Source: Sanguibacter suarezii NBRC 16159 (GTDB lineage Bacteria > Actinomycetota > Actinomycetes > Actinomycetales > Cellulomonadaceae). From it: a DNA stretch of 64,000 bases. This document shows, in pieces, positions 41,412-50,308 of the stretch (positions are counted from its first letter, which is position 1; every line of letters starts with the position of its first letter). The notes below the pieces were generated by a model. That model saw only the letters and a program-made list of their open reading frames with translations, was not told the DNA's origin and did no database searches. The DNA is taken from assembly GCF_001552735.1 (NCBI RefSeq), contig NZ_BCRT01000010.1, positions 485,676-549,675 on the forward strand, in the 5' to 3' direction. A program made the translations under genes and the position numbers.

Positions 41412-42590
41412 TCAGTCGCCCAGGGCCGCAACCCACGACGACGTGTTCCAGGCGGTGAAGCCGGTCACGGACTGGGCGACGGGTCCCTGCGGGTCAGTGA
41501 CGGCGATGGTCTCCACCCCGAGCAGCTGGCCGTCGGTCGGGGAGATGATGAGCACCGTGACCGCCTCCGGGGTTCCCAGGGCAGGTGCGACAGCGACAGC
41601 CAGCCCGGGCCGGCCGAACCGGTCGGTCGTCGACCCGAGGTCGGAGACGGCGGGCTGCTCGGCCAGGACAGACCACATCGCCGCAGCCAGGTCGCCGGGC
41701 ACCACGTACTGGGAGAAGAGCTGCTGCACCGCCACGACCAGGCAGGCTGCCCGTGCCGCGTCGTCGGCCGTGCACGTCTGGGCGCCGGTCAGGGCGAGCA
41801 GCTCGGTCGTCAGGCCCGCGGTGTCCCGCGGCAGACCCGCGAGGGTGGCCGGGACCAGCGACCCCGCGGGGAAGGTGTCGGTCGAGGTGCCCGCGGCCTG
41901 CACGGGGGCGGCCGCCGGGTCGATCTGACCGTCGGCGGTGATCGCCCCGGTGCGCACCTGGGTGGACTGGATGGCGCCGTCCGCCGAGAGCCACCACATG
42001 CTCTGCGTCGGCACGGTCGAGATCTCGCCGGTGTCCCCGTCCTGTACGTGCAACCAGGCGTAGGTCGCCACGCGCTGCACGTCCCCGCCCACCTCCGGCG
42101 CCGGGGCGGACAGTGCCGCCTCGGCGAGGACGGTCAGGGTCGCGGTCGCGCTGGGTGCGGTGCCCGCCGCGACGTCGAGGGCGTCGGCGCCGGAGAAGAC
42201 CAGAGCGGCGGGGGACCCGGCGATGGCCTGGGGGCCTGAGGACAGCTGGGTACCCAGCACCGCGGCGAGCACCGCGGCCCCGGCAGCGGCGAGGGTCAGC
42301 ACTCGGCGACCGGTGCGGCTGAGCCTCCTGCGACGGCTCGCACGCGCTGACTCGATCGGAGTGACGGCGGCCGGCTGAGCGAGCGGCGTCGCTGGCTGCG
42401 CGCCGTCGGGCTGGTCGACGGCGCGGTCAGCCTGGTCGCCGGCGTGCGCCTCGGCGAGGATGCGGCTGAGCAGGGCCTCGCGCCCTGTGACGTCACTGGT
42501 GAGGGCGGCGGGGATCGCCGGGAGCATGCCTGCGGCGCTCATGAGGTCGCGGAGCTCCGCGACGTCGACGTCGCGGGGTTGGGTCGTCAT
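41412..42590 (-). CDS. Probable anti-sigma-linked membrane protein (CU044_5270-like)
   Basis: ATG at 42590 overlaps the sigma-factor stop (ATGA). The 392 residues begin with a cytoplasmic part (LRDLMSAAGMLPAIP, EALLSRILAEAHAG), then one membrane helix around residues 95-115 (TLAAAGAAVLAAVLGTQLSS), then a large outside domain with QTCTADDAARAACLV. This layout matches proteins paired with ECF sigma factors in actinobacteria and is compatible with an anti-sigma role. No zinc-binding anti-sigma motif is visible, so the role is inferred from position. Confidence 0.78.
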   Translation of the reverse strand: MTTQPRDVDVAELRDLMSAAGMLPAIPAALTSDVTGREALLSRILAEAHAGDQADRAVDQPDGAQPATPLAQPAAVTPIESARASRRRRLSRTGRRVLTLAAAGAAVLAAVLGTQLSSGPQAIAGSPAALVFSGADALDVAAGTAPSATATLTVLAEAALSAPAPEVGGDVQRVATYAWLHVQDGDTGEISTVPTQSMWWLSADGAIQSTQVRTGAITADGQIDPAAAPVQAAGTSTDTFPAGSLVPATLAGLPRDTAGLTTELLALTGAQTCTADDAARAACLVVAVQQLFSQYVVPGDLAAAMWSVLAEQPAVSDLGSTTDRFGRPGLAVAVAPALGTPEAVTVLIISPTDGQLLGVETIAVTDPQGPVAQSVTGFTAWNTSSWVAALGD

Positions 42591-43183
42591 CGCTTCTCCC
42601 TCCCGGCGTCCTGCTCGGTGAGGATCTGGCGCAGCCGCTTCCGAGCGCGAGCGACGCGTGTGGTGACCGAGCTGACCGAGCAGCCCAGGGCGGCGGCCGT
42701 CTCGGTCGAGCTCAGTCCGGCGACGACCATGAGACTCAGCGCGTCCCGCTCTGCCGGGGGCAGGAGGGAGAGCAGCCGGCGTGCCTCGTGGAGAGCCTCG
42801 AGATCGTCAGGATCGAGGGCGGCCTCGGCGTCGAGGACGCTCGCGGCCCGGTGGGTGAGGCGCAGCTGCCGGTTGAGGGTCTCCGTGGCCTGCAGGATCT
42901 TGTTGCGCAGGATGCCGTAGACCCAGGCGCGCCGGCCGGAGAGGTCCAGCGGGATGTCCGCCCAGCGGCGCCACACCACGAGGAAGGTCTCGGCGATCAC
43001 GTCGTCGACGAGGTCGAGGTCCATGCGCCTGACGAGATAGGTGCGCAGCTCGGTGTGCATCTGCCGGAACAGCTCTGAGAACTCGGTCTCCTGGGCGTCG
43101 CTCAGCAGCTCGCGCTGGTGCTCAGTCTCGCCGACGACGACCAGTGACTCGTCGACGTCGCCTTCGAACCTGGCGCCAGACAC
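42587..43183 (-). CDS. ECF RNA polymerase sigma factor
   Basis: Sigma region 2 (DLVDDVIAETFLVVWRRW, GRRAWVYGILRNK) and region 4 (LLPPAERDALSLMVVAGLSS, TETAAALGCSVSSVTTRVAR) are clear. The start is uncertain: GTG at 43183 gives 198 residues and overlaps the upstream I36-like gene by 82 bp in another frame; an ATG at 43246 is the alternative. The gene is coupled to the following membrane protein, its likely anti-sigma factor. The signal it answers is unknown. Confidence 0.9.
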   Translation of the reverse strand: MSGARFEGDVDESLVVVGETEHQRELLSDAQETEFSELFRQMHTELRTYLVRRMDLDLVDDVIAETFLVVWRRWADIPLDLSGRRAWVYGILRNKILQATETLNRQLRLTHRAASVLDAEAALDPDDLEALHEARRLLSLLPPAERDALSLMVVAGLSSTETAAALGCSVSSVTTRVARARKRLRQILTEQDAGREKR

Positions 43184-43518
43184 ACCGAGAACCCACTTCC
43201 TGCAGAGCCCGAGTACACATACGCGGCCTTCGAGGAGTTGTTCCATGCCGAACGAGCCACGGTGAATACTGCCACATTCGTCGCAGACGTCGCGGAGGTG
43301 GAGAAGAAGCTCCCGCTGTAGAAGGTCGCGCTCCACAGACAGACCGTGCCGCTGGCGCACTGCGACTGGGTGGCGGGCGCGACGACGGCGTCGGTGGCGG
43401 CGCTGAGCCCGGCGGCGGGGCCGCTGACCAGGAGGGCCGCGACGAGGCTGGTGACCGAGACGGCCAGCGATGAGGGGGAGGGGGAGACGTGCTTGCCGGC
43501 GCGCAACGGTCGTGTCAT
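43102..43518 (-). CDS. Secreted peptidase-inhibitor-I36-like protein
   Basis: ATG at 43518 has GAGGGA upstream and gives 138 residues. A signal peptide (SLAVSVTSLVAALLVSGPAAG) precedes a domain with QCASGTVCLWSATFYSGSFF and SGSAGSGFSVCLAPGSKA, the four-Cys plan of the I36 (SMI) inhibitor family. The C-terminus (SKATSTSHWSSSARLSTSASC) is atypical and overlaps the sigma-factor reading frame, so it may be frameshifted or overprinted. It is transcribed toward the sigma factor gene. Confidence 0.75.
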   Translation of the reverse strand: MTRPLRAGKHVSPSPSSLAVSVTSLVAALLVSGPAAGLSAATDAVVAPATQSQCASGTVCLWSATFYSGSFFSTSATSATNVAVFTVARSAWNNSSKAAYVYSGSAGSGFSVCLAPGSKATSTSHWSSSARLSTSASC

Positions 43519-43553
43519 ACCGGTACATCCCTCGCACACGATGATTTGTCACA

Positions 43554-43569
43554 CCTCACCCGGGTGAGG
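43554..43569. promoter_or_regulatory. Perfect palindrome upstream of the I36/sigma operon
   Basis: CCTCACCCGGGTGAGG is a perfect 16-bp palindrome 36 bp upstream of the ATG at 43518. It may be a regulator-binding site. It shares the TCACCC/GGGTGA half-sites with the repeat at 40644-40660 beside the LAL regulator. Confidence 0.45.
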
Positions 43570-43702
43570 TCGTCGATGGATCGCCGCAGGCGTCCGCGAT
43601 GGCTCCCGCGGAGCCGCTGAGCGCTCGCCCCGCCCTCCCGTGTCGCGGTACGTTCGAGACAGCGTTGTCGACCGCGGCAACACCGACAGGCTGGAGCTGA
43701 CC

Positions 43703-43873
43703 ATGGCAGAAGAGGGCAAGGGCGGTCTGGGAGGCCTCGTGGGCAAGGCGAAGGACTTCCTCACCGACGAGAAGATCGACACCATCGCCGAGAAGGTCAA
43801 GTCGGTCGCTCCCGACTCGGTCGACAAGCACGTGGAGACCCTCGCCGAGAAGGCCAAGGACGCCAACCGCTGA
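43703..43873 (+). CDS. Rv0909-type antitoxin-like small protein
   Basis: ATG at 43703 has GGAG seven bases upstream and gives 56 residues. The sequence GLVGKAKDFLTDEKIDTIAE and DSVDKHVETLAEKAKDANR is a Lys/Asp/Ala helix like the Rv0909 antitoxin family. No toxin gene is adjacent, so it may be an orphan or a general small DNA-binding-like protein. A hairpin follows its stop. Confidence 0.75.
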   Translation: MAEEGKGGLGGLVGKAKDFLTDEKIDTIAEKVKSVAPDSVDKHVETLAEKAKDANR

Positions 43874-43898
43874 GATCAGGCGACCGCCCGGCGCGGTC

Positions 43899-43919
43899 GT
43901 GGCCCGCAGAGCGGGCCAC
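43899..43919 (+). terminator. Hairpin after the small antitoxin-like gene
   Basis: GTGGCCCG and CGGGCCAC flank CAGAG. It follows the stop at 43873 by 25 bp and has no T-run, so termination would be partial. Confidence 0.5.
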
Positions 43920-43929
43920 TATCGGTAAC

Positions 43930-43965
43930 ATCGAGGGGCATGCTCGCACGAGCGTGCCCCTCGAT
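43930..43965 (+). promoter_or_regulatory. 5'-leader hairpin of thrS
   Basis: ATCGAGGGGCA pairs with TGCCCCTCGAT, and GCTC pairs with GAGC inside, around a GCAC loop. It ends only 5 bases before the TAGGAGAAG ribosome site of thrS. Such a structure could limit translation initiation. It does not have T-box features. Confidence 0.5.
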
Positions 43966-43985
43966 CGATCTAGGAGAAGACCACC

Positions 43986-46007
43986 GTGTCTGAGTCGTCG
44001 CCGTTGCAGCCCCCTGTCACCCTGACCGTCGACGGCGAGCTGACCACGGTGACCACGGGCACGACCGCAGCCGACCTCTTCGCCGATCGCCGCCACGTCG
44101 TCGTGGTCCGGATCGACGGCGAGCTCAAGGACCTGGCCACCGAGCTGACCGCCGGTTCCGTCGTCGAGGGCGTGCCGATCGACTCCCCGGACGGCCTCGC
44201 GGTGCTGCGCCACTCGGCGGCCCACGTGCTCGCCCAGGCGGTCCAGCAGGTCAACCCGACCGCCAAGCTGGGCATCGGCCCGCCCATCAAGGACGGCTTC
44301 TACTACGACTTCGACGTCGCCGAGCCCTTCACCCCCGAGGACCTCAAGGCCCTCGAGAAGGCCATGATGCGCATCATCAAGGAAGGCCAGACGTTCCGAC
44401 GTCGCGTGGTCACCGACGCTGATGCGCTCACCGAGCTCGCGGGCGAGCCCTACAAGGTCGAGCTCATCGGCCTCAAGGGGTCCAGCGACACCGCCGGCGA
44501 GGGCGCTGACGTCGAGGTCGGCGCGGGCGAGCTGAGCATCTACGACAACGTCCGCCGCAACGGCGAGGTTGCCTGGTCAGACCTGTGCCGCGGGCCGCAC
44601 CTGCCCTCGACCAAGCTCATCGGCAACGGGTACCAGCTCATGCGCAGCGCCGCGGCGTACTGGCGCGGCAGCGAGAAGAACCCCCAGCTGCAGCGCATCT
44701 ACGGCACCGCCTGGCCCACCAAGGACGAGCTCAAGGAGTACCTCGAGCGTCTCGCCGAGGCCGAGCGCCGCGACCACCGCCGCCTGGGCACCGAGCTCGA
44801 CCTCTTCTCCTTCCCCGACGAGATCGGGTCGGGTCTGGCCGTCTTCCACCCCAAGGGCGGCATCATCCGCTCCGAGATGGAGCAGTACTCCCGTCAGCGG
44901 CACCTGGAGGAGGGCTACTCCTTCGTCAACACCCCGCACATCACCAAGGAGCAGCTCTTCCAGACGTCGGGGCACCTGGACTGGTACTCCGAGGGCATGT
45001 ACCCCCCGATGCACCTCGACGAGGAGCGCGACGCGGACGGCACCGTGCGCAAGGCCGGGCAGAACTACTACCTCAAGCCCATGAACTGCCCCATGCACAA
45101 CCTCGTCTTCTCCTCCCGGGGACGGTCCTACCGCGAGCTGCCGCTGCGGCTCTTCGAGTTCGGCACGGTCTACCGCTACGAGAAGTCCGGTGTGGTGCAC
45201 GGCCTGACCCGCGCCCGCGGATTCACCCAGGACGACGCCCACATCTACTGCACCCGCGAGCAGATGAAGGCCGAGCTGACCGACGCGCTGAACTTCGTGC
45301 TCGGGCTCCTCAAGGACTACGGCCTGGACGACTTCTACCTCGAGCTGTCCACCCGCGACCCCGAGAAGTCGGTCGGCTCGGACGAGGTGTGGGAGGAAGC
45401 GACCCGCACCCTGGAGGAGGTCGCGACCGAGTCCGGGCTCGAGCTCGTCGCCGACCCCGGTGGCGCGGCGTTCTACGGGCCCAAGATCTCGGTGCAGGCC
45501 AAGGACGCCATCGGCCGCACCTGGCAGATGTCCACCATCCAGCTCGACTTCAACCTCCCGGAGAAGTTCGACCTCGAGTACGCCGCCGCTGACGGCACCC
45601 GCCAGCGCCCGGTGATGATCCACCGCGCGCTCTTCGGCTCGATCGAGCGGTTCTTCGCGGTCCTCACCGAGCACTACGCCGGCGCCTTCCCGGCGTGGCT
45701 GGCGCCCGTCCAGGTCCTCGCGGTCCCGGTCGCCGAGCCCTTCAACGACTACCTCGCCGACATCGTCGCCCAGCTGCGCAAGAGCGGCATCCGCGCCGAG
45801 CTCGACGACGGCACGGACCGCTTCGCCAAGAAGATCCGTACCGCGAGCACGCAGAAGATCCCCTTCGTGCTCATCGCCGGGGGAGAGGACGCCGAGGCGG
45901 GCGCGGTGTCCTTCCGCTACCGCGACGGACGCCAGGACAACGGCGTGCCGGTGGCCGAGGCCATCGAGCGCGTGCTGACCGCCGTGCGCGACCGGGTCCA
46001 GGTGTGA
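43986..46007 (+). CDS. thrS: Threonyl-tRNA synthetase
   Basis: GTG at 43986 after TAGGAGAAG gives 673 residues. The N-terminal TGS domain (about 8-70) is followed by the editing domain with [13 protein letters not shown] and [12 protein letters not shown]. The class II core has [20 protein letters not shown] and [11 protein letters not shown] (motif 2), with [13 protein letters not shown] (motif 3), and a C-terminal anticodon-binding domain ([19 protein letters not shown]). It charges tRNA-Thr. It heads the thrS-HIT-pgsA-patA-pimA operon known in mycobacteria. Confidence 0.98.
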   Translation: MSESSPLQPPVTLTVDGELTTVTTGTTAADLFADRRHVVVVRIDGELKDLATELTAGSVVEGVPIDSPDGLAVLRHSAAHVLAQAVQQVNPTAKLGIGPPIKDGFYYDFDVAEPFTPEDLKALEKAMMRIIKEGQTFRRRVVTDADALTELAGEPYKVELIGLKGSSDTAGEGADVEVGAGELSIYDNVRRNGEVAWSDLCRGPHLPSTKLIGNGYQLMRSAAAYWRGSEKNPQLQRIYGTAWPTKDELKEYLERLAEAERRDHRRLGTELDLFSFPDEIGSGLAVFHPKGGIIRSEMEQYSRQRHLEEGYSFVNTPHITKEQLFQTSGHLDWYSEGMYPPMHLDEERDADGTVRKAGQNYYLKPMNCPMHNLVFSSRGRSYRELPLRLFEFGTVYRYEKSGVVHGLTRARGFTQDDAHIYCTREQMKAELTDALNFVLGLLKDYGLDDFYLELSTRDPEKSVGSDEVWEEATRTLEEVATESGLELVADPGGAAFYGPKISVQAKDAIGRTWQMSTIQLDFNLPEKFDLEYAAADGTRQRPVMIHRALFGSIERFFAVLTEHYAGAFPAWLAPVQVLAVPVAEPFNDYLADIVAQLRKSGIRAELDDGTDRFAKKIRTASTQKIPFVLIAGGEDAEAGAVSFRYRDGRQDNGVPVAEAIERVLTAVRDRVQV

Positions 46008-46564
46008 GCGAGTCAGCAGCCGAGCATCCCGGGGTCCCGGACGGTCTGGAGCGTCTGTGGACCCCGCACCGGATGGTGTACATCGGCGGACAGGACAAGC
46101 CGGCGGACTCCACGGCGGCGTCCTGCCCGTTCTGCACCATCCCCGCGCGCGACGACGCCGACGCGCTCATCGTCGCGCGCGGGTCGGTGGCCTACGTGGT
46201 GCTCAACCTCTACCCGTACAACTCCGGTCATCTGCTCGTGTGCCCCTACCGGCACGTGGCGGACTACACCGAGCTCACCCCGGCCGAGGTCGCTGAGGTC
46301 GCCGAGCTGACCCGCACGGCCATGCGCGTGGTCCGCGAGGTCTCCGCGCCGCACGGCTTCAACCTGGGCATGAACCAGGGCGAGGTGGCCGGCGCGGGGA
46401 TCGCCGCGCACCTGCACCAGCACGTCGTGCCGCGGTGGGCCGGGGACGCCAACTTCCTGCCGGTCGTGGCCCAGACCAAGGCCCTGCCCCAGCTGCTGTC
46501 CCAGACGCGTGACCTGCTCGCCGCTGCCTGGCCGGCGCCCACCCCGAACGACACCGAGGAGTAG
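46004..46564 (+). CDS. HIT-family protein, Ap4A phosphorylase type
   Basis: GTG at 46004 overlaps the thrS stop and gives 186 residues. The histidine triad is [10 protein letters not shown], and the zinc-type [10 protein letters not shown] sits near residue 40. [13 protein letters not shown] is typical of the subgroup whose mycobacterial member is an Ap4A phosphorylase next to thrS. It would break down diadenosine tetraphosphate formed by aminoacyl-tRNA synthetases. The link to thrS supports this. Confidence 0.92.
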   Translation: MSESAAEHPGVPDGLERLWTPHRMVYIGGQDKPADSTAASCPFCTIPARDDADALIVARGSVAYVVLNLYPYNSGHLLVCPYRHVADYTELTPAEVAEVAELTRTAMRVVREVSAPHGFNLGMNQGEVAGAGIAAHLHQHVVPRWAGDANFLPVVAQTKALPQLLSQTRDLLAAAWPAPTPNDTEE

Positions 46565-46569
46565 CCGCT

Positions 46570-47205
46570 GTGCTGAGCCGCCTGAGAGGCGTCATGACGA
46601 CTCTCTTCAACCCGTTGGCACGAGTCCTGCTGCGGATCGGTGTCTCCCCGGACGCCGTCACGGTGTTCGGGACCGTCGGCGTGCTCGTCACGGCGCTGTG
46701 GGCCTTCCCCACCGACCACCTCGCCGTCGGGGCCATCGTCATCGGTCTGTTCGCCTTCCTCGACTCCCTCGACGGGACGATGGCCCGCCTCGCCGGACGC
46801 TCCGGCCCGTGGGGGGCGTTCCTGGACTCCACCCTCGACCGGCTGGCGGACGCCGCGATCTTCTGCGGCCTCGCCGTGTACTTCGTGGTGCACACCTCCG
46901 GCGCCACCCGCACCTGGGGCGCGGTGGCCGCGCTGGCCTGCCTGGTCCTGGGATCGATGGTCTCCTATGCCCGGGCCCGCGCCGAAGGCCTGGGCATGAC
47001 CGCGAGCGTCGGCATCGCCGAGCGCGGTGAACGTCTCGTGGTCTCGCTCGTGGCTGCCGGCCTCGTCGGCTTCGGGCTGTCGGTCCTCGTACTGGTCGTG
47101 GCCCTCGTCGCGCTGGCCGCGGCGAGCCTGGTCACCGTGCTGCAACGGATGGCCACCGTGCGAACGCAGGCGCTGGCCGCCGCGGTCGCCTCGAGCGAGG
47201 CCTGA
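46570..47205 (+). CDS. pgsA: Phosphatidylinositol phosphate synthase
   Basis: GTG at 46570 gives 211 residues with about six membrane helices. The full CDP-alcohol phosphotransferase motif is present: D65, D68, G69, A72, R73, G82, D86 and D90 (DSLDGTMARL ... GAFLDSTLD). It joins CDP-diacylglycerol and inositol phosphate, the first step to PI and PIMs in actinobacteria. The following patA and pimA genes confirm the pathway. Confidence 0.94.
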   Translation: MLSRLRGVMTTLFNPLARVLLRIGVSPDAVTVFGTVGVLVTALWAFPTDHLAVGAIVIGLFAFLDSLDGTMARLAGRSGPWGAFLDSTLDRLADAAIFCGLAVYFVVHTSGATRTWGAVAALACLVLGSMVSYARARAEGLGMTASVGIAERGERLVVSLVAAGLVGFGLSVLVLVVALVALAAASLVTVLQRMATVRTQALAAAVASSEA

Positions 47206-47209
47206 GCCG

Positions 47210-48325
47210 ATGGGGCTGAGCGCGGGCACCGTCTTCCACCTGGCGTGGAAGCACGCAGGCAAGGTCCCCGGCCCTGTGCTGCGCGGACTCCTCACCCTCG
47301 GCGCCGACGTCGCGTGGCTGACCGGCGCGGGCGGCGTCGGGCAGCTGCGCCGCAACCTCGCACGGGTGCGCCCGGAGGCCAGCCCGCGTGAGCTCAACGC
47401 CCTGACCAGGGCGGGCATGCGCTCCTACATGCGCTACTACGGCGAGGCCTTCGTGCTGCGCCACGCCAGCGCCGCCCAGATCCAGGCGCGGGTGCGCCTG
47501 GTCGACTACGCCCACTGCTCGCAGTTCACCACCGCCGGCATCTCGCCGGTGCTCGCGCTGACCCACCAGGGCAACTGGGACCTCGCCGGCGTCTACGCGA
47601 GCTCGCACATCGCCCCGGTCCTCACGGTCGCCGAGCGGCTCGAGCCGCCGGAGGTCTACCAGGAGTTCCTGGCCTTCCGGCAGGCGCTGGGCATGGAGAT
47701 CCTCACGGCCGGCGACCCGGGTGTCTTCCGCCAGCTCATGCGCGCCGCCCGCGGACCCTCGCCCGAGGCCCGCGCGGCCGCCGCCGTCAACGACTCCGAC
47801 TCCGACGCCACGGGCGGTGCTCGGGTCATCTGCCTGCTCGCCGACCGCGACCTCAGCCACAACGGCATCGAGGTGGACTACCTCGGTCACCGCGCCCGGG
47901 TGGCCGCCGGCCCGGCCGCCCTGGCGGTGACCTGCGGCGCGCCGCTCGTCCCCGCGGGCATCTACTACGAGCGTCTCACCGGTGCCCGACGCCGCGACGC
48001 CGGCACCCCGTGGGGCATCGTCGTGCGCTTCCACCCCCCGGTCGCTGTGCCGACCGAGGGCACCAAGACCGAGCGGATCGCCGCGGTGACCCAGAGCTGG
48101 GTCGATGCGCTGAGCGCTGACATCCGCGAGTTCCCCCAGGACTGGCACATGCTCCAGAAGGTCTTCGTCGAGGACCTCGACGCCGACCGCTACGCCCGTA
48201 CGACGGCGGCCGCAGCCGCCGCAGCCGGGGCGGAAGCTGCGCCCGGGGCGGCTGCGGCGCAGACCGAGGTGCCGGCTCAGGCACCCACAGACCAAGCCCT
48301 GCCGGTGCGGCAGGAGACGGAGTGA
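47210..48325 (+). CDS. patA: Phosphatidylinositol mannoside acyltransferase
   Basis: ATG at 47210 gives 371 residues of the LpxL/HtrB-like family, with the catalytic H119-x4-D124 in LTHQGNWDLAG and later VICLLADRDLSHNGIEVDY. It acylates the mannose of PIM1/PIM2 at the inner membrane face. The last 50 residues are a low-complexity Ala/Glu-rich tail absent from the enzyme core. The stop overlaps the pimA GTG. Confidence 0.93.
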   Translation: MGLSAGTVFHLAWKHAGKVPGPVLRGLLTLGADVAWLTGAGGVGQLRRNLARVRPEASPRELNALTRAGMRSYMRYYGEAFVLRHASAAQIQARVRLVDYAHCSQFTTAGISPVLALTHQGNWDLAGVYASSHIAPVLTVAERLEPPEVYQEFLAFRQALGMEILTAGDPGVFRQLMRAARGPSPEARAAAAVNDSDSDATGGARVICLLADRDLSHNGIEVDYLGHRARVAAGPAALAVTCGAPLVPAGIYYERLTGARRRDAGTPWGIVVRFHPPVAVPTEGTKTERIAAVTQSWVDALSADIREFPQDWHMLQKVFVEDLDADRYARTTAAAAAAAGAEAAPGAAAAQTEVPAQAPTDQALPVRQETE

Positions 48326-49530
48326 CGATGGCATCGCGCAGTCTTCGGGTGGGCATCGTCTGCCCCTACTCCTTCGACGTGCCCGGAGGGGTCCAGTTCC
48401 ACATCCGTGACCTCGCCGAGGCGCTCATGGCGCAGGGCCACTCGGTCTCGGTGCTCGCCCCTGCGGACGACGACACCCCCATCCCGGACTACATCACCTC
48501 CGCCGGCAAGGCGATCCCGGTGAAGTACAACGGCGCCGTCGCGCGGATGACCTTCGGGCCGCGCACGGCCGCCCGGGTGCGGCGCTGGCTCAAGGAGGGC
48601 CAGTTCGACGTGCTGCACCTGCACGAGCCGGTCACCCCCAGCCTGAGCATGCTCGCGCTGTGGATCGCCCGCGGTCCGATCGTCGCCACCTTCCACACCG
48701 CGCTCATCCGTTCCCGGGCGCTGCAGGCGGCCTATCCGCTGGTCCGCCAGTCGCTGGAGAAGATCTCCGCGCGCATCGCCGTCTCCGAGGACGCCCGTCG
48801 CACCCTCATCGAGCACATGGGCGGTGACGCCGTGGTCATCCCCAACGGCGTCTACGTCGACGCCTTCGCCGAGGCGAGCGCCAAGGAGGAGTGGGTCGGC
48901 ACGCCGCAGGCGCCGACCATCGCCTTCCTCGGTCGCCTGGACGAGTCCCGCAAGGGCCTGCCGGTCCTCACTGCGGCCATCCCGGAGATCGTGGCCCAGG
49001 TGCCCGGTGCCCGCTTCCTGGTGGCCGGCCGGGGCGACGAAGGGCGCGCCCAGGCCATCGAGACCCTCGGTCCCGAGCTCGCCGCCTCGGTGGAGTTCCT
49101 CGGCTCGATCAGCGACGAGGAGAAGGCGCAGCTGCTGCGCTCGGTCGACCTGTACATCGCTCCCCAGACGGGCGGCGAGAGCTTCGGCATCGTGCTCGTG
49201 GAGGCGATGAGCGCCGGTGCCTGCGTCGTGGCCAGCGACCTCGGCGCCTTCCAGCGCGTGCTCGACGACGGCCGGGCCGGGTACGTCTTCCGTGCCGGCG
49301 ACTCCGCGGACCTGGCCCGGGTGGTCTGCCAGGCCCTCGCGGACCCGGACGAGCGCGCCCGGCTGTCCGCCCTGGCGAGCGTGGCGGTGCGCCAGTACGA
49401 CTGGTCCACGGTCACCGCTCAGGTGCTCACCGTGTACGAGATGGTCCTGGAGGCTTCCCGGGCCCTGGGCGGCGTCGAGGAGGACCCGTCCTCCACCCGG
49501 CGCCGCGGATGGACGGAGGTCACTCGATGA
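48322..49530 (+). CDS. pimA: Phosphatidylinositol mannosyltransferase (GT4)
   Basis: The 402-residue GT-B enzyme starts with RVGIVCPYSFDVPGGVQFHI. It has the donor-site motifs FLGRLDESRKGL and APQTGGESFGIVLVEAMSAG (E-x7-E). It adds the first mannose to phosphatidylinositol from GDP-mannose. GTG at 48322 overlaps the patA stop; ATG at 48328 is an alternative. The order pgsA-patA-pimA is conserved. Confidence 0.95.
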   Translation: MTMASRSLRVGIVCPYSFDVPGGVQFHIRDLAEALMAQGHSVSVLAPADDDTPIPDYITSAGKAIPVKYNGAVARMTFGPRTAARVRRWLKEGQFDVLHLHEPVTPSLSMLALWIARGPIVATFHTALIRSRALQAAYPLVRQSLEKISARIAVSEDARRTLIEHMGGDAVVIPNGVYVDAFAEASAKEEWVGTPQAPTIAFLGRLDESRKGLPVLTAAIPEIVAQVPGARFLVAGRGDEGRAQAIETLGPELAASVEFLGSISDEEKAQLLRSVDLYIAPQTGGESFGIVLVEAMSAGACVVASDLGAFQRVLDDGRAGYVFRAGDSADLARVVCQALADPDERARLSALASVAVRQYDWSTVTAQVLTVYEMVLEASRALGGVEEDPSSTRRRGWTEVTR

Positions 49531-50246
49531 ACTGGTCAGAGACATTGGTCGTGGTCGGCATCGTGCTGGTGCTGCTCGTCTGGCTCACCTGGGTCTCAGC
49601 GACCCGGCTGGACCGGCTGCACCGCAAGGTGGTGGCCTCCCGCCTCGCCCTGGACGCCCAGCTCGTGCGCCGCTCGGCGGCCGCGGCGGAGCTGGCCACC
49701 TCAGGGGTGCTGGACCCGGTCAGCTCGGTCCTGCTGGTCGAGGCCGCACGAGAGGCGTCCTCGGGCGCCGACTCCGGAGCCCGTGAGCTCATGGTGGCCG
49801 TCCCCGACCTCGCCGAGCTGGTGGAGTCCACCCGGCTCGACGCACAGACCAAGCGCGCGCCGTCGCGCTCGACCGTCTCCAACGCCCTGGACTCCGGGCT
49901 CGGTGAGCACCGGGCCCAGGCCGAGAGCGTGCTCTCGGCGACGCTGCGCACCGCCCTCGAGGACCCGGCCGAGCTGACCGACCTCTACGCCTCCCCGGAC
50001 AGCGCAGCGCTGCTCGACGCCGTGGCCGCTGCCTGGTACCGGGTGCAGCTCGCGCGCCGCTTCCACAACGAGGCCGTGGCCCAGGCGCAGCGCGTGCGGG
50101 CCAAGGTCCTGGTGCGGGCCGTGCGCCTGGCCGGGCACGCCGCCATGCCCCAGACCGTCGAGCTCGACGACGCCTGGCCAGCGGGGTTGCGTCGCCCCGG
50201 AAGCTCCTCCGGTCACCCCGGGATCGCGTCGGCCCCCGCGGCGTAG
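49527..50246 (+). CDS. Membrane-anchored protein of the PIM operon, unknown function
   Basis: ATG at 49527 overlaps the pimA stop (ATGA) after GGAGGT and gives 239 residues. One N-terminal helix (TLVVVGIVLVLLVWLTWV) is followed by a helical domain (RKVVASRLALDAQLVRRSAA, VQLARRFHNEAVAQAQRVRA) that recalls LemA-like proteins. It sits between pimA and pdxS, where mycobacteria have a Nudix gene. A role in envelope lipid assembly is a guess from position. Confidence 0.75.
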   Translation: MNWSETLVVVGIVLVLLVWLTWVSATRLDRLHRKVVASRLALDAQLVRRSAAAAELATSGVLDPVSSVLLVEAAREASSGADSGARELMVAVPDLAELVESTRLDAQTKRAPSRSTVSNALDSGLGEHRAQAESVLSATLRTALEDPAELTDLYASPDSAALLDAVAAAWYRVQLARRFHNEAVAQAQRVRAKVLVRAVRLAGHAAMPQTVELDDAWPAGLRRPGSSSGHPGIASAPAA

Positions 50247-50308
50247 GATCGTCCCCATTGTCGCGGTCAACGGACCGCGGTGCTCCGACATGACGAGTGA
50301 GGTTTGTT

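Noticed and set aside
43874..43985. T-box riboswitch upstream of thrS
   Set aside because: No T-box sequence, specifier loop or antiterminator pair; only a short hairpin near the ribosome site.
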